From positions 251,749 through 315,748 of the forward strand of contig NW_003314405.1 in the NCBI RefSeq assembly GCF_000143415.4: a stretch of 64,000 nt of DNA. The letters run 5' to 3'. Shown here one piece after another: positions 33,006-45,249 of this stretch (the first letter of the stretch is position 1; the number at the start of each line of letters is the position of its first letter). The notes below the pieces were generated by a model. The model saw only the letters and a list, made by a program, of their open reading frames with translations. It ran no database searches and was not told the origin of the DNA. A program made the position numbers and the translations under genes. Origin of the DNA: Selaginella moellendorffii. Taxonomy: Eukaryota; Streptophyta; Lycopodiopsida; Selaginellales; Selaginellaceae.

Positions 33006-33951
33006 TGTAGTGCATGTGATCATGGGATGAGATTTGGATATACTGTCATCGTGGATCCTTGGAACCTTAGGGGATAAATGAGGATAAAATAGCCACTAAG
33101 GGCTCTCTCATTAAATAATTGCCCCTTTTCCAATTGGCTTAAGGGGAGAGAGATAAGGTGCGTTATAGTTGGTATTGGAACAAATGGCACGGGTTCGATT
33201 CCTATTGATTAGTGGTTACTTAAAAATATAATATACCCTTGAGTAAGGTATATTCTTACCCCTAAATTTGAAATTGTACATATTGGGCGTCCTTCCTCTT
33301 GTGTGAACCTCAAACGGATTTGCAAAAAAATCCAGACTTGGGTTTGCAAATCCAGACTTGGGAATCTTCATTGTGCCTCGGCCACCCCCACCCTGCCCTC
33401 TTGCATCTCAAATCTGGGAATATTTTCAGCGACTGGAATCTTCATTGTGCCTCGGCCACCCCGCCCTCTTGCATCTCAAATCTGGGAATATTTTCAACGA
33501 CTGGACGAAGTATCCATGGACGAAAGTATCCACCGTGGGACTGCAGTATGGGTGGATGACTAGTTGCCTCACATGGAATACGGCATGGAATACAGACGAA
33601 GGTATCCACCATGGGACTACGGTACGAGTGGATGACTAGTTGCCTCATATGGAATACGGACGAAAGTATCTACCGTGGGACTGCAGTACGGGAAATGGAG
33701 GTGTTGGTTCCCCTTGGCTCAATAGGGGGTTGTTAGTCAATAGTCAATAGTCAATGAGGACATTGACATCTCTAAAGGGGGGGTGAAAGGGGGGGTGAGT
33801 GTAGCACATGTGATCATGGGATGAAATTTAGATATACTGTCACCATGGATCCTTGAAACCTTTGGGGATAAAATAACCACTAAGGGCTCTTTCATTAAGC
33901 AATTGCCCCTTTTCCAGTTGACTTAAGGGGAGAGAAATAAGGTGTGCTACA
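33006..33951 (+). mobile_element. TRIM (terminal-repeat retrotransposon in miniature)
   Basis: Direct terminal repeats 33006-33167 and 33800-33951 begin TGTAG; the right one ends CTACA. A primer-binding-like TGGTATTGGAAC follows the left repeat (33170-33181), 9 of 12 matching the initiator-Met type TGGTATCAGAGC. A G-rich polypurine tract (about 33774-33799) precedes the right repeat. Target duplication CATCA/CATCC; empty site CATCC in A and B. The interior is non-coding and made of direct repeats: a block from about 33350 repeated at about 33430, and three copies of a block around TGGATGACTAGTTGCCTCA. Confidence 0.85.
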
Positions 33952-33990
33952 CATCCTCAGCAAATGCTTAAGAATTTCATCTCTAACAAT

Positions 33991-34090
33991 AGAGTATAAA
34001 TGCCCCTAATTGTCCCTACTAATCATTACTCATATCTTGGAGAGTACAAATGCCCCCAATTGTCCCTACTAATCATTACTCATATCTTGG
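33991..34090. repeat. 50-base tandem duplication, unit C
   Basis: 33991-34040 and 34041-34090 are near-identical copies (AGAGTATAAATG / AGAGTACAAATG ... CATATCTTGG). Units A and B have one copy. Confidence 0.9.
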
Positions 34091-34623
34091 AGACCAACAC
34101 AACAAGATCAGAGTCCTATTACATTATTCCATACTAATGTATTTAGAGTATGAGTCTGTTTTGAGCACTTTAATTTTTTCAAAATAACATTGTCGACTCC
34201 ACACCCTAGCCAGTAAAGATCAAATTAGCATCATTGACTCATAGAATGGGGTGACTAGTGCATACAGGGAAACCATTCATCTTGTCTTGAGATCCAAATG
34301 AGCTTTTTCAACTATAATAACATGTTATTAGAATTAGAATTACTATAGCTATTGGCACTAGACTTGCCCTCTAATGAATCTTCCTTAAGAGATTTATATT
34401 ATACTCATTCCAATTACCAAATTTTGAAAGGCCGGTATTATTATTTATTGTCAGTACCTCCCTGTCAGAATTGGATAATTCGTGCGTTTGCTACCTTCCC
34501 TGGATGTGGTAGCTATGTCTCAAAATCAAACCCTAATTCCCTATTACCTATCACCACTATGATAGCCATCAAAAGTTGATAGGGCAGAAATTTAATTTAA
34601 GTATCACTGACACGAGGACCATA

Positions 34624-34911
34624 ATGCTTTATTTCGTTAAAGTGGGACTTTTCATTATCCCACTTATGGTGTGTGGCCACATGCCATTTTTATAACAACA
34701 ATAAAAAATTGAAGTTTTAACTTTATAATTTATAAATTAAAAACTTTTCATATGATTTTGTGTTATAATATTGTGAAATATAAAAAAATAAATTAAAAAA
34801 CTGATAGAAATATTAATAAATATTAATTAAGTACTAGTAAATGGCATGTGGACACATGCTAATTAATGTCCCACTTTACTGAATAAGTCCCACTTTAACG
34901 AAATAAAGCAT
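34624..34911. mobile_element. MITE-like element with long inverted ends
   Basis: A 288-base insertion absent from A and B. The ends are inverted repeats of about 25 bases (left ATGCTTTATTTCGTTAAAGT...), and a second inverted pair lies inside (GGCCACATGCCATTT / AAATGGCATGTGG). It is flanked by a CATA duplication. No coding capacity. Confidence 0.82.
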
Positions 34912-37739
34912 CATATGATTTGACAAGTTATCATGAACCACTGAGAATATAAATGAGCACACATTAGTCTTGAATCTAGTAAGTGCATCCCTTCTGAAAG
35001 TCAGGACTCTTTACACATATTAGTTATAGAATTACTATAGTTATCTGAGTAGTAAGGTACTATCAAATAAACTATTATTGATTTAATAAGCCATTCACAA
35101 TTTCACAATATAAAACAATTTATATTTATACATTCATGGCTTAATCTTTGAGACAGACATATGACTACTAGTAAGATCAACTAAGTAGTTAATGCAAAGC
35201 ACATATGTCCTAGCACCCAAAGATGGAGTAAAGGCAATGTATAACCAGCATGGCATAGTTGTAAGGTTCATATTTCAAGTGCCAAGGGGTAGCCAAAGCC
35301 CTCAATAGCTGAGTGAAGCATATGCCCAATAAGAACATATGCACACAGCCTTTACTCATTTTGGCTGGACTTGGACTTGACTTTGGCTATCCTCTACTTG
35401 AGCATCAATCCAAAAATAATAATTGAGCTATTATAAAACCTCTTTATGATGCAATTTCATAAGGTTTCTCATGCCCTTAGATCTTACTATATTTGAAATA
35501 TAGACACAAGAGCATACTTGTGTGGTTAACATACTAACATAGTCTTGCTCATGCTTTGGATGATAAAAAATTGGATTACCTTGTGCTCACACAACTACTA
35601 CCATTTTTTTAACTCTATGCTAACATATGTTACTTACTTGATTCTTATCATAAAACACATGCGAGTGTACTTTATCCTATTGACATTAAACATTTGGAAG
35701 TGCTTGGTATGTTGCTACAAAAAATTCATAAACTTCTGGGACACCCACAAACAAAAAAAGTTTGTAATGAAGATCTTAAGAAAGAAAAATTAGAATTTTG
35801 TTGTGGGCATTATAGCAAATGTAGTTATAATTGACACATATAAACTATACCAACTTGAAGTTTTAAAACTTTTTATTAATTTCTTATAATTTTTTAGCTA
35901 TAAAAATTTTTATATTTATTTTTTATTAATATTTATTTATTTTTATAAAAAAACAATTTTAAAACTTCCACATCATATATATGATAATAATACAGACATA
36001 AGAATGAGCCAAGTAAAGGGGTGTGTCTCTCTTCATACTTGCTTTGTAGAGCTTGACTTTGTATCTCCAGGACCCTGGCTCAAAAGAATTGCGACAAGGA
36101 GCATGAGAAAGTAGCGACCTCGATCACGCCTATTTCTGGACTGGTCAAAGTATTAAGTGTTGAGAACCGGTCTGTCTCTTGACTCGAGAGTTATCTGGAT
36201 AATTTGAGTCGCATGATACAAATATCTGTGAAGATCCACTCGCGCCTTACTGGGAGGATCACGTCCTTGGCATGTCCCTAAACGCTACCTTGGCTGAAGC
36301 AGACACTGCAAGGCCACAGCCATGCAGAGTATAAGATCGATAGAAACTCTTTGAAAAAACTTAAGTAAAAAGCATCTTGCCTCTGGAGGAACTTGTCAAA
36401 GCAGCTTGAGAATTAGAAGAAAACTTTCCGGAATGAAGATTGACACTAAAATATCAAACTGAAACCAACGTTGGAAAAGCAAGAAAGATAAAGCAAGTGT
36501 TACCTGTATGAAGTCTAGATATATTGATTCGATAGAAAATCGACAATAAAATGATTTACAATTAGAAAATATACTAGATAAAGCTCAAAGTACCTCTAGT
36601 GTCAGTGTCTTTCTCTCACATTTTTCTTTTCTAAGGAAGAAGTTTTATCCTAGTCTGTTGTAATGCCTGAAATCCAATCCACAGATATTTGTTGATACTA
36701 CTTAAATCTAATTAACATGGTACGCTCTCACCACCAGCAGCTAGCACATACCGGACAGTATGCGTTTGGGAGCTCTTCCAGGTAGACGCTGCTAGGAAAT
36801 TATCTGAAAATCGAAAATCAGACGCATTCATCTCAGGCAGGACAAGGAAAGTCATGCAAGAAGAAGTGCACTGATCTAATAAGGGGTATGATACCAGAAA
36901 TTCATGGCCGTCCAAGGTATGATCAAGATCAGCTACAAGCTCGATGAAATGCCCGTGATCCTGTCCCTGCCGCTCCCTACCCTAGCTAGATCCAAAGTGA
37001 AACGCTCCTTTGGGGGTCATGAGCAATCGGAAGAAACTGAAGTTCGCGAGTATGAAGTGTTCTTATGGTTTGCAGTTCCCTGTTCTTTGTTGTTTATCAA
37101 GCTTGCAGGGAGGCCTTGCACACGACGAGTTCTTGATCATGTTCCTGCATGATTGAATCAAGGTCAATTTTTCCCCAGCTTAATTTTCATTGTGAAGACT
37201 TGGGGATGGAGCGGAACAGAGGGGGCCCTAATCCTTGTCAAGCAACAAGGCAAACACTGTTTCGAAGACCAAAAAAACGACAGGAATGCTTCTTCTTCGT
37301 TTTTTGTTTTGGAGGGGTTCTCCTCAAAGAGGAAATCCCCAAGAGAGGGCTGGGTAGCTGGTCTTCGATCCTGCTTGTTAGTAGTTTCACACAATCGAAA
37401 ATCCTACATCTAAGTGTGGGGCAGCCGGGGGCTTCGATTCCCCGACTTCCTCTCGCTTTGGCCGCCTCAACGTACTGTACAAAACAGTAGCGACAGCCCA
37501 AAACGAATACTGAGTAGCCACGTTGAGAATGGGCACCCCACCAGTGTGCATTTTGATGGTTTGAGAAAAACATAACGCCTCCTCCCACGCCGCCTCCTCC
37601 CAGCGCCGCCGCCAACAGCAAAACCAGCCCTCTCAAAACTTACCCTAAACACTAGCCTTTAGATATATTTACACAGCATCCTAACCGTCAGATTAGCTGA
37701 TCCGATGGCTGTGAATTGTTTAAATCTAAGCATGTATGG

Positions 37740-38566
37740 TTAAATAAAGAAACTCATTAAAGTAAATGCGATAGTAACTATTAACTCATAAAGGTTGGAG
37801 CAAAGTCTAATCGTATTAATTTTAAGGCGGACATTTTTTTACTTTTAATATTCCTTTTCTTTTAACTTTTTAATTTCACCTAAAACACCATTTATTAAAT
37901 TATATTTGAAGTTTAGAACAATCCCAGAGACATTGCAATGACCCTCATATGCCTGTGTGCCAGCTTGCCAAGACCATTGTCGTGCAAAGTAGCTATACCC
38001 ACGGCAAATATCTTTTTCCCATTTTGGAAGCATTTCAAGAATCAGATGCGCTTGGACGTTCCATAGACACAACAACATGCTTGTCCTTCTCCATTTTCAA
38101 CATGTTGCAGTTGGTGCGTTGATTGAACATGCTCCAATGAGTTCCATGATGGCATCCTGCAATTTAAGATTTGACGCACTCATTCTGGACAATGAAAGAA
38201 AGCTGGAAGAATGGGAAAGTGAAATCATTCTTGGTAACTCCAACCCCAGGCCACCTCATCGTCAGGAGTGTTTCCAGACGTTTGCAAGCTTGTCCGAGGC
38301 TCAAAAGCCTTGCCTTGAGTGCACCTCTCGATCAGCTGTGCAACCGAGTAGAGAGACTCCCGGAATGAACCATGCTTCTTGCGTGTAACTCCACTTGAGG
38401 CATTTCTCGAGATTGAAAAGTAATTTGAAGAAGCTAGCTGGTCGTTCTCCAATTCTAGAGAGCGAGCAATCACCCCAGTTTTCACATATGTAAGATCCTC
38501 CTGTTCCTGGGAAACAAATGGGTTGGCACTTGCCGGAAAAGAAATAACTTCTGGAATCGCCTCCAA
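37740..38566. repeat. Degenerate repeat, copy 1, right flank of unit C
   Basis: Parts of this stretch recur at 39017-39557: AGTAACTATTAACTCATAAA, a GAGTTCCA...GCATC..GCAATTTAAG block, and the AGTGCACCTCTC...CAGCTG block with following sequence. On the minus strand both copies can read ...LYSVxQLIERCTQGK, so this may be a scrap of a duplicated gene; not identified. Confidence 0.6.
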
Positions 38567-39016
38567 GTCAGGAGGTTCTTCACACAGCAGCCTTCGATTT
38601 GCATCGTCCCACAGTCAAAAGAAGATCTGGGATTTAGTAACTAGAAGCCCTATCCCATGTGCCCAAAGCTCTTCGCTTATCACTTCCCTGAGGAGGCACC
38701 AGATAAACATGGCAACAACTACATGGTCCCTTAATGGAGAAATGGTGCAAACTGTTTTGTCCTTGCTCCCATGTAGACTTGCAGATCCATCTTGTTCGCA
38801 TTCATGTATCCTTGTTGGTTTCTTCTTTGGATTTCTTGTTTATGCTAAGCCTTGGGGAGCATTTGTCTTTTATTCGAGAAAATGAATGGTTGCCAAGGGC
38901 AGCCCAATACGAATCCTGATTAGAATCTATTGAGTCCTTACCATCAAACCCAAGTTTTGTTAAGCAGATCATGGCATAAAATGGCAGTTCAGCTTCCCTG
39001 TTTAAGTTGCATGGTT
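38567..39016. other. Unassigned interval between degenerate repeats
   Basis: A minus-strand stretch near 38630-38720 reads VVAMFIWCLLREVISEELWAHG, which looks protein-like but I cannot name it. Nothing else recognised. Confidence 0.25.
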
Positions 39017-39557
39017 GATTCATAAAAGTAAATATGGGGTAAATAATAGTAACTATTAACTCATAAAGGTTGAACAAAGTTTTAATTTTAATTTAAAGGC
39101 AGATCATATACCTTTTCTTTTAACTTTTTAATTTCTATTAAATTATATTTGAACTTTTCAATGCTAGCATCTACAGTCATGGTTGTCCTCCATTTTTGAC
39201 ATGTTGCAATCGTTGTGTGCATGCCCACATTGATCAAACAACACTCCAATGAGTTCCACAACAGCATCTTGCAATTTAAGCTCACTGAACCAAACCAAAT
39301 GGAGTAATGTCGAACCAAACCAAATGGAGCAATGAAGATTTGATAAGCACTCTTAAGGGACAGTTTCATTCCAGCTGATAAGCAAGCAGCAAGAAGAATG
39401 GGAAAGTGAAGCTATTCTCAATAGGAGTGTTTCCAGTCGTTTGTAAGCTTGTTTGATGCTCAAAGTCTTGCCTTGAGTGCACCTCTCTATCAGCTGCTCC
39501 ACTGAGTAAAGAGCTCTTGGAACGAGCCATTCTTCTTGCGAATGCATCATATTTCAT
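39017..39557. repeat. Degenerate repeat, copy 2
   Basis: Second, more decayed copy of the 37740-38566 repeat, with the same minus-strand LIERCTQGK block. Confidence 0.6.
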
Positions 39558-39702
39558 TATTTACTTAAAATAAAATTTGTTAAAAAAAATAGTATTATCA
39601 AGTTTGGACAGTTATGTATGTAGAAAATTCTTATTAGAAAATGAATATAATTACTAAAGTCTTCAGATTATAATACTTACTAGTTGAAATAGCCAATGCT
39701 AT

Positions 39703-39872
39703 AGATAACTCTAACAACAAAAACAAAGGTAAGCATCTCTGAAACTCCTCCTCTTGTCTTCCAAAGTACGATCCAAGAAAGAATGCTAGAAAGGGCATGT
39801 AAAATGTAGCAGTATATTTTAAATAATTTACTGCAGTTTTCTTTGGATTTGTTTTTGTTGTTAGAGTTATCT
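39703..39872. repeat. Perfect 25-base inverted repeat with about 120-base spacer
   Basis: 39703-39727 is the exact reverse complement of 39848-39872 (arm begins AGATAACTCTAACAACAAAA). It could be a small MITE or a hairpin precursor. No target duplication is evident. Confidence 0.7.
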
Positions 39873-41040
39873 AACAATTCTTTTTTAATGTTCTTTTTGC
39901 AATAACAATTGGTTGTGAAAAAAATATGCAGATCAGTGTCTTATGAGGAGGAGGAAAGTGTCTTTGCAAACAAAGGTTTCAATAACTACTTTGGCTTTTG
40001 CAAAATTTTTTGTGGAAATTTTGCAAATTATCTCTGCGAACGCTCTATGTTGTGAAGTCTTGTAAGCTGGTTGTCATGTCCATACATGCGATCAGGTGTC
40101 GCATGCTGCTGTGCAAATCAGGCAAAATCAGGCAAAGTGTTAGGAAGAAATATGCTGAAGTCGAAGTTGCTGAAGACGAAATTGTTGATGACGAAGTTGC
40201 TGAAGTCGAAGTTGCTGAAGTAGAAGTTGTTGTAGTAGACGTTGCTGTAGTAGTTGTTGTTGAAGAATCTTGATCGCTAAGGAAAGCAATTGTTGATGAT
40301 ATCTGACGTCGCCTGAAGTTGTAGCTGTCGTTGTTGTTAAAGTAGTCGCCTATTGCTGATGTAGACTAATGTTGGTGATGATTGTTGATGTCGCCAGATA
40401 TCTGAAGCCAGAAATGAAGGCGAATTGATCACTTGAAATCATTCTCAAAGTCGATGCCTGAAGTCGCAGTTGAAGACCGTTGAGGAAGAGCCAAAGTTGA
40501 TGAAGAAAGGTGAAATCTTGTGCGCCGTGATGAGATGAACAAATGGGCAGTCTGGAAATTCTCGAATTTTTGGAAATTTGCCCGATTTTGACGACCCTAG
40601 TGCAAAACAGGGGAGTTGAGCGAATTGGTGAAAAAGAAAGGTGGCGCCGTGGAATTCGCCCAGCAGAATGAAGAATTGTGGGTAGCAGAGGAGGGAGAAG
40701 ACATTGCTGAAGCGAATTGAAAAAGAAAACCTGTAATTGCACAGAAAAACAGAGGATTGTCTGAAATTTCCTTAAGGGCCAATCATTGAAACGAAAATTG
40801 AAGAAATTCAAGGGAATTGAGGAGAGAAATCCATGAGCGCTGTGAAGAGGGGAACGGGGAACACCGTGGTCGCCAAAATGGAATGGGTGATTTCCACTCC
40901 AAGGGAAGAAATTGCAGGGAGAGAAAAAGAATGAATTGCTCAGGAAAGACTTATGCAGGAGGAAGATTACAGATGCAGAAGGATGCGAATGCTCTAGGGT
41001 AGTCTCTGTCTCTACCCTAACTACCTATATCAGCGGTTAT
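39873..41040. other. Unassigned, with GAAGTTGCT simple repeat (40153-40268)
   Basis: The core is a degenerate repeat of GAAGTTGCTGAAGTC. The longest frames are low-complexity (EVEVAEVEV...). A purine-rich stretch (40800-40990) resembles retroelement UTR or leader, but no domain was found. Confidence 0.3.
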
Positions 41041-41068
41041 AACTCCCGCTTACATAATGCGCCTGAAG

Positions 41069-41130
41069 TTAGGCGTGCCTAATGTTAGGCGTGCCTGAGG
41101 TTAGGCATGCCTGATGCTAGGGGTGCCTAA
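41069..41130. repeat. Short palindrome array (TTAGGC-GT-GCCTAA type)
   Basis: Four near-palindromic units at 41069-41082, 41085-41098, 41101-41114 and 41117-41130, each able to form a 6-bp stem. A fifth, ATCAGGC...GCCTGAT, follows near 41149-41170. Confidence 0.6.
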
Positions 41131-41204
41131 TGCTACCTTCAGTAAGGCATCAGGCGGAAGTCTGCCTGATACCTGCTTGCCTGAGCTCCTAAAAATGCTA
41201 TTTT

Positions 41205-42125
41205 CAGTAACTAATCCATGCTGACGTGACAAAACTCGCGGGAGCCGTGATATGACCTTATCACGAGAACGGTGATGTCGCGGGACTGCAGAGCTGAGGC
41301 TCTCAAAAGTTGCCCTAGTAAAGCAATTTCAAGTGCCGAGTAAGTGGCTACCAGCACAGAAGGCGCTGACGTAGCAGGAGTGTTGCAGTCGTGCATGGTT
41401 ATTTTATCAAGTCCTAGAAGCTGCTGATGTGGCAGGAATCGTGAAAGATGCTGATGTGGCAGGACTTGGGATGTTTGGTGGTTTTCTGCTAATATCACGA
41501 GCAGTGCTGACGTGGCAAGAGTCACGAGTAACACTGAAGTGGCAACTCGCGAAAGATGCTGACGAGGCAGGAGTTGCGAATATCGCTGATGTGGCAGAAC
41601 TCGCAAAAAATGCTGAAGTGGAGTCACGAGTAACGCNNNNNNNNNNNNNNNNNNNNNNNNNNNNNNNNNNNNNNNNNNNNNNNNNNNNNNNNNNNNNNNN
41701 NNNNNNNNNNNNNNNNNNNNNNNNNNNNNNNNNNNNNNNNNNNNNNNNNNNNNNNNNNNNNNNNNNNNNNNNNNNNNNNNNNNNNNNNNNNNNNNNNNNN
41801 NNNNNNNNNNNNNNNNNNNNNNNNNNNNNNNNNNNNNNNNNNNNNNNNNNNNNNNNNNNNNNNNNNNNNNNNNNNNNNNNNNNNNNNNNNNNNNNNNNNN
41901 NNNNNNNNNNNNNNNNNNNNNNNNNNNNNNNNNNNNNNNNNNNNNNNNNNNNNNNNNNNNNNNNNNNNNNNNNNNNNNNNNNNNNNNNNNNNNNNNNNNN
42001 NNNNNNNNNNNNNNNNNGGGTCTAATTGTCGCAATTAATCCGAGCTCTAAGTAGATATTTGATGGTATGCTGGATGCCCTTGACTCGCAACGTGGGTAAA
42101 GGCTGCTAGATATGGCAGTCATATC
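41205..42125 (+). mobile_element. Fragment of S-family LTR, reverse orientation to 56.9-58.5 kb, with assembly gap
   Basis: The plus strand here matches the reverse complement of about 57040-58552: AACTCGCGGGAGCCGTG, AAGTGCCGAGTAAGTGGCTA, repeated GCTGATGTGGCAGG boxes, and after the gap a block around ATATTTGATGGTATGCT. A 381-base gap (N) covers 41637-42017 and probably hides the hairpin array. CpG-containing boxes are often decayed to TG here. Confidence 0.8.
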
Positions 42126-43546
42126 ACGGTTGCTTTCAGAAATGGGGGCACTCCGTGACATGCAAGTTCTGATGGAGAGAGACCGTAGATGGAACCCCAT
42201 GGAGGTTGTTTGCCGGCCTTCAAGTCGATTAAGCAGTTATACAGACGATGTTCGGGTAATCGTTCTGCCCTGACATTGTCGAACACATCTTGGAAATCGT
42301 TATATTCATCTGGAAGAGTTAAAAATGACTGAGATTTCATTAAGATTGGCAAACAAGAACCTTGCTCCATCTTTGCACTCTTTGTACAACCAGTATCCAT
42401 CTCTAACACTTACAGTGAGATTGTAAAAACCTTTAGATGTTCTTGAGATATCAGATCTGGAATTAGGATTGGAATTAGAACTGGAGCTAGGGTTAGAGAT
42501 TTCACTCGGGTAGCAGAAATACGATTCGAGTTGAAACAACCTTATTTTTCTTAACTGGAACTAAAACAGCCAAAACTGGAAGTGGAATTGATACTAGGAA
42601 AGGAGGAACTAGAGACGACGCGGGACTATATCAGAGTCAGGAGCTTGTCGACGTGCTTCTTATCGACGTTCGAAGAGACAATTGTTGCAACGAATCGCTT
42701 TTTTCATCGCATCAGCAATTGTAGTTGGATCAGCAACTGTTAAGATAAGATCTTTGAAATTGTTGCGAAGGCCATAACAGAATTGATCAGTCAGTGTAGC
42801 TTCATCCTAAGATAAATTCATCGCCAACTGTTAAAATTCTAATGCATAGACTGATGCTAGACAAGATCCTTGAAATAATTTATGAATCTTAGTCTTTGAG
42901 ACTCGAGCTCAGTCTGTTTGTCCAAAACATGCTTCAAATAATTCGAGGAATATATTGAAATCGTTGAGCTCTGGGGCATTCCTCTTCAGAAGGGGAGAAA
43001 ACCATTAAACAGTAATGTCGCTGAGAAGAAATTCTACAAGACCCATTTTGACCTGGTCATTTGCATATTTGTGAGGTTACATACAAATGACTAACTTGAC
43101 TTGGTTGACGAATCTATGAAACTTGGATCTTGTCGTATCAAATTTTATTAGAAAACTGATCTTAGCTTCAGGTATACAACTACTGATAAGCTGTTGTTGC
43201 AGATAAGAATAGAATTTCATGATGGTTTCCTGAAGCTGTTGATTTTGTAATTGAAGATTCATGATGACTTGATCCATGATGATACGAGTAAGAGAAATTG
43301 AAAATACCAAAGATTCAAGAAAGATGGCGACATTGATATCTTTGGGATTTCTACTCAAACTGTCATGGGTCTAAACAGGGATTGCAGAACATGAATGTAT
43401 TTAAGATGCTCATTACTATACAAAAATAGGAACAAGAATAGGAGACTAAAACGAGACTAGAAACTGGATTTCAAAAATGGTGATGAACAAGAATGCCGAA
43501 ACCCTTACTAGAACTCCCCTTATTTAGTTGTGTAATGGAAGGTTTC
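42126..43546 (-). mobile_element. Decayed Ty3/gypsy element fragment
   Basis: Read on the minus strand: possible LTR or leader (43359-43546), gag remnant with QLQNQQLQETI and FDTTRSKFHRFVNQVKLVI (43358-43077), and the start of reverse transcriptase with EYNDFQDVFD..RAERLPEHRLYNCLIDL and IYGLSPSEL (about 42360-42165). Many stops. The right end abuts the G1 LTR, and the left end abuts the S fragment. Confidence 0.75.
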
Positions 43547-43978
43547 TGTAAACCAGCAATCCCGAGGCTTCGGATGTATGATCTGAAGTCCTCGGATCTG
43601 AAGGCCAATAGGCCACTAGGGTAGAATTAGGATGACGAGTCCAAAGGCCGAGAGGCCATTAAAAGAGTCAGGCTTAAAGATCCTGACTCATCCCAATCCC
43701 TAATCCTAACTCCATCTCCCACTTGTTCATCAATCGTCTTCTTCTTGATTACGACTATCTTCCACTTTCCAATTCTCTATCTCATCCACATCACCGCAGC
43801 CCATCCTTATTCACACCTTCCAGGGATCGAAGGCAAGGAGTAGGCTCAGGCTACAAGATCCAACACTCAGACTCGAGTATCCGGTAATCAGACTTTACGT
43901 TCCTTAGTTTAGTACAAGAACGACCGCAGATACAGTAACAATGAACTGCTTGTTTCTGACGGTTTTCACTGGCAACCA
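43547..43978 (+). mobile_element. 5' LTR of gypsy element G1, with primer-binding site
   Basis: 432 bases, TG...CA ends (TGTAAACC...GGTTTTCA). It matches, in inverse orientation, the G2 LTR at 46889-47316. TGGCAACCACGGTGGGA starts one base after the LTR (43980) and has the form of a tRNA primer-binding site. Confidence 0.8.
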
Positions 43979-45249
43979 CGGTGGGATGGGGGGCCATGTG
44001 TGATGAGAATTCGAGAAGAAACCATGGAAGAAAAAAAACACACAAGTTTTGAAGAACTGAATTTCAGAATTCAGGATTGAATGCCCGATCAGGGTGAATG
44101 CGACCTGTTCTGAAGCGGGCACACAACTAAGACCCAAGCAACTGAGAGAGAGAGTTTACTGGCATCTTTCAAAGCTCAAGTTCTCAGTGGCACCGCTCAG
44201 GGCTGTGTAGACGTTTTGAGCCGGCAGCTTAGGTGCTGTGTAGACTCTCAAAGCCGAGCAGTGAAGCATCGCCGGATTCTGAAACTTGAGACCATCCGAG
44301 CACATGGGAAAAGCACATGAAGAAGATTTCCAAAGTCCAGGCAAAACCCAAGTCGGGTGTATAAAACCTGCTTTAAAGTTTGGCAAAATAAGTAAGACCC
44401 AAGAAGATACATTGATTGCTTCGGCAGACACTGGAGTGCAAGGAGCTTTAGACACCGAGTCAGCAGTGCATAGCCGATCTACCAAAGAATCAGAAAGATC
44501 CAGACAATATTCCTGGAAGTTGCACAACTGAGAGGCGGGAGTAACCACCAGCTGACCGGTCCAATTATAAATTGACACGTGTTTATCAAAATAGTGATCC
44601 GAAACTGATATCGGAATGGAGATCCGAGGCCCGAGGGTCTCACCCCTGAAGTTTGCCAGGGAGACAAATTGAATTTTCCTGGAAGTATTGCCCAGATGAC
44701 TGATTATTGAATTTTCCCAGAAGTATTGCCCGGATGACTGATTATTGAAATTTCCCGGAAGTGTTGTCCGGGTGATTTACTATACGAATTTCCCAGAAGT
44801 TTACCTGGAAGAAAGATTATTGAATTTCCCCGGATGTGTTTCTCGGAAGTAGAATTATGAATACCCCGGAAGAGTTTCCCGGAGGACTTAGGAATTGAAA
44901 TCCGACAAAATAGAATGCCAAAAAGATAAGCGAGGGGAGTTAACCGCAAATATATTCTCTTGAGAGAGAAACGGTTATCCTAACCGAAATTCAAACTGGC
45001 CAAATGAGAGACTGACCCATGGAAGAGGAACAGGACAAGGAGGTTCCGAGCGGGGAGAAACGGGGGATCCAATGAGCAACGGAGAGGAGGAGCGCTGAGG
45101 CACGATGGAAGAGGCAAGCTTTGAAATTTTGGTTTGTCATCTTCGAATTCCTTCCCTCTCTGGCATCCCTCACCTAAATTCATGAAAGCTCTATCCACAT
45201 TTAGAATCACTACTGACTTTCTTCGTAAGTATACGTATTCGTAAGTATA
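43979..45249 (+). mobile_element. Leader/gag region of G1, decayed, with 38-base minisatellite
   Basis: No gag can be read. 44671-44890 holds about six degenerate units of about 38 bases built on GAATTTCCCGGAAGT...GCCCGGATGACTGATTATT. Short CGTAAGTATA repeats lie near 45226-45262, just before pol sequence begins. Confidence 0.55.

Larger units (their letters stand above)
32500..35187 (-). pseudogene. Decayed 18S rRNA gene (fossil), unit C, interrupted
   Basis: Same 18S landmarks as units A and B, read from 35187 downward, split by the TRIM (33006-33951) and the MITE-like element (34624-34911) and containing the 50-base tandem duplication at 33991-34090. Confidence 0.87.
26855..37900. repeat. 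Tandem segmental repeat, unit C
   Basis: Third copy, 11,046 bases. It is longer because of a hAT-like insertion (30644-31275), a TRIM (33006-33951), a MITE-like element (34624-34911) and a 50-base tandem duplication (33991-34090). At 37900 it continues into the original right flank (TATATTTGAAG), unlike the internal junctions. Confidence 0.93.

Noticed and set aside
33185-33205. GGTTCGATTCC reminiscent of a tRNA
   Set aside because: No cloverleaf; it lies just inside the TRIM after its primer-site-like sequence.
41624-42034. Open frames across the N gap
   Set aside because: They are mostly unknown bases and have no support.
44156-44578. 140-residue minus-strand frame in the G1 leader
   Set aside because: No recognisable domain, and it lies in decayed retroelement sequence; treated as chance.
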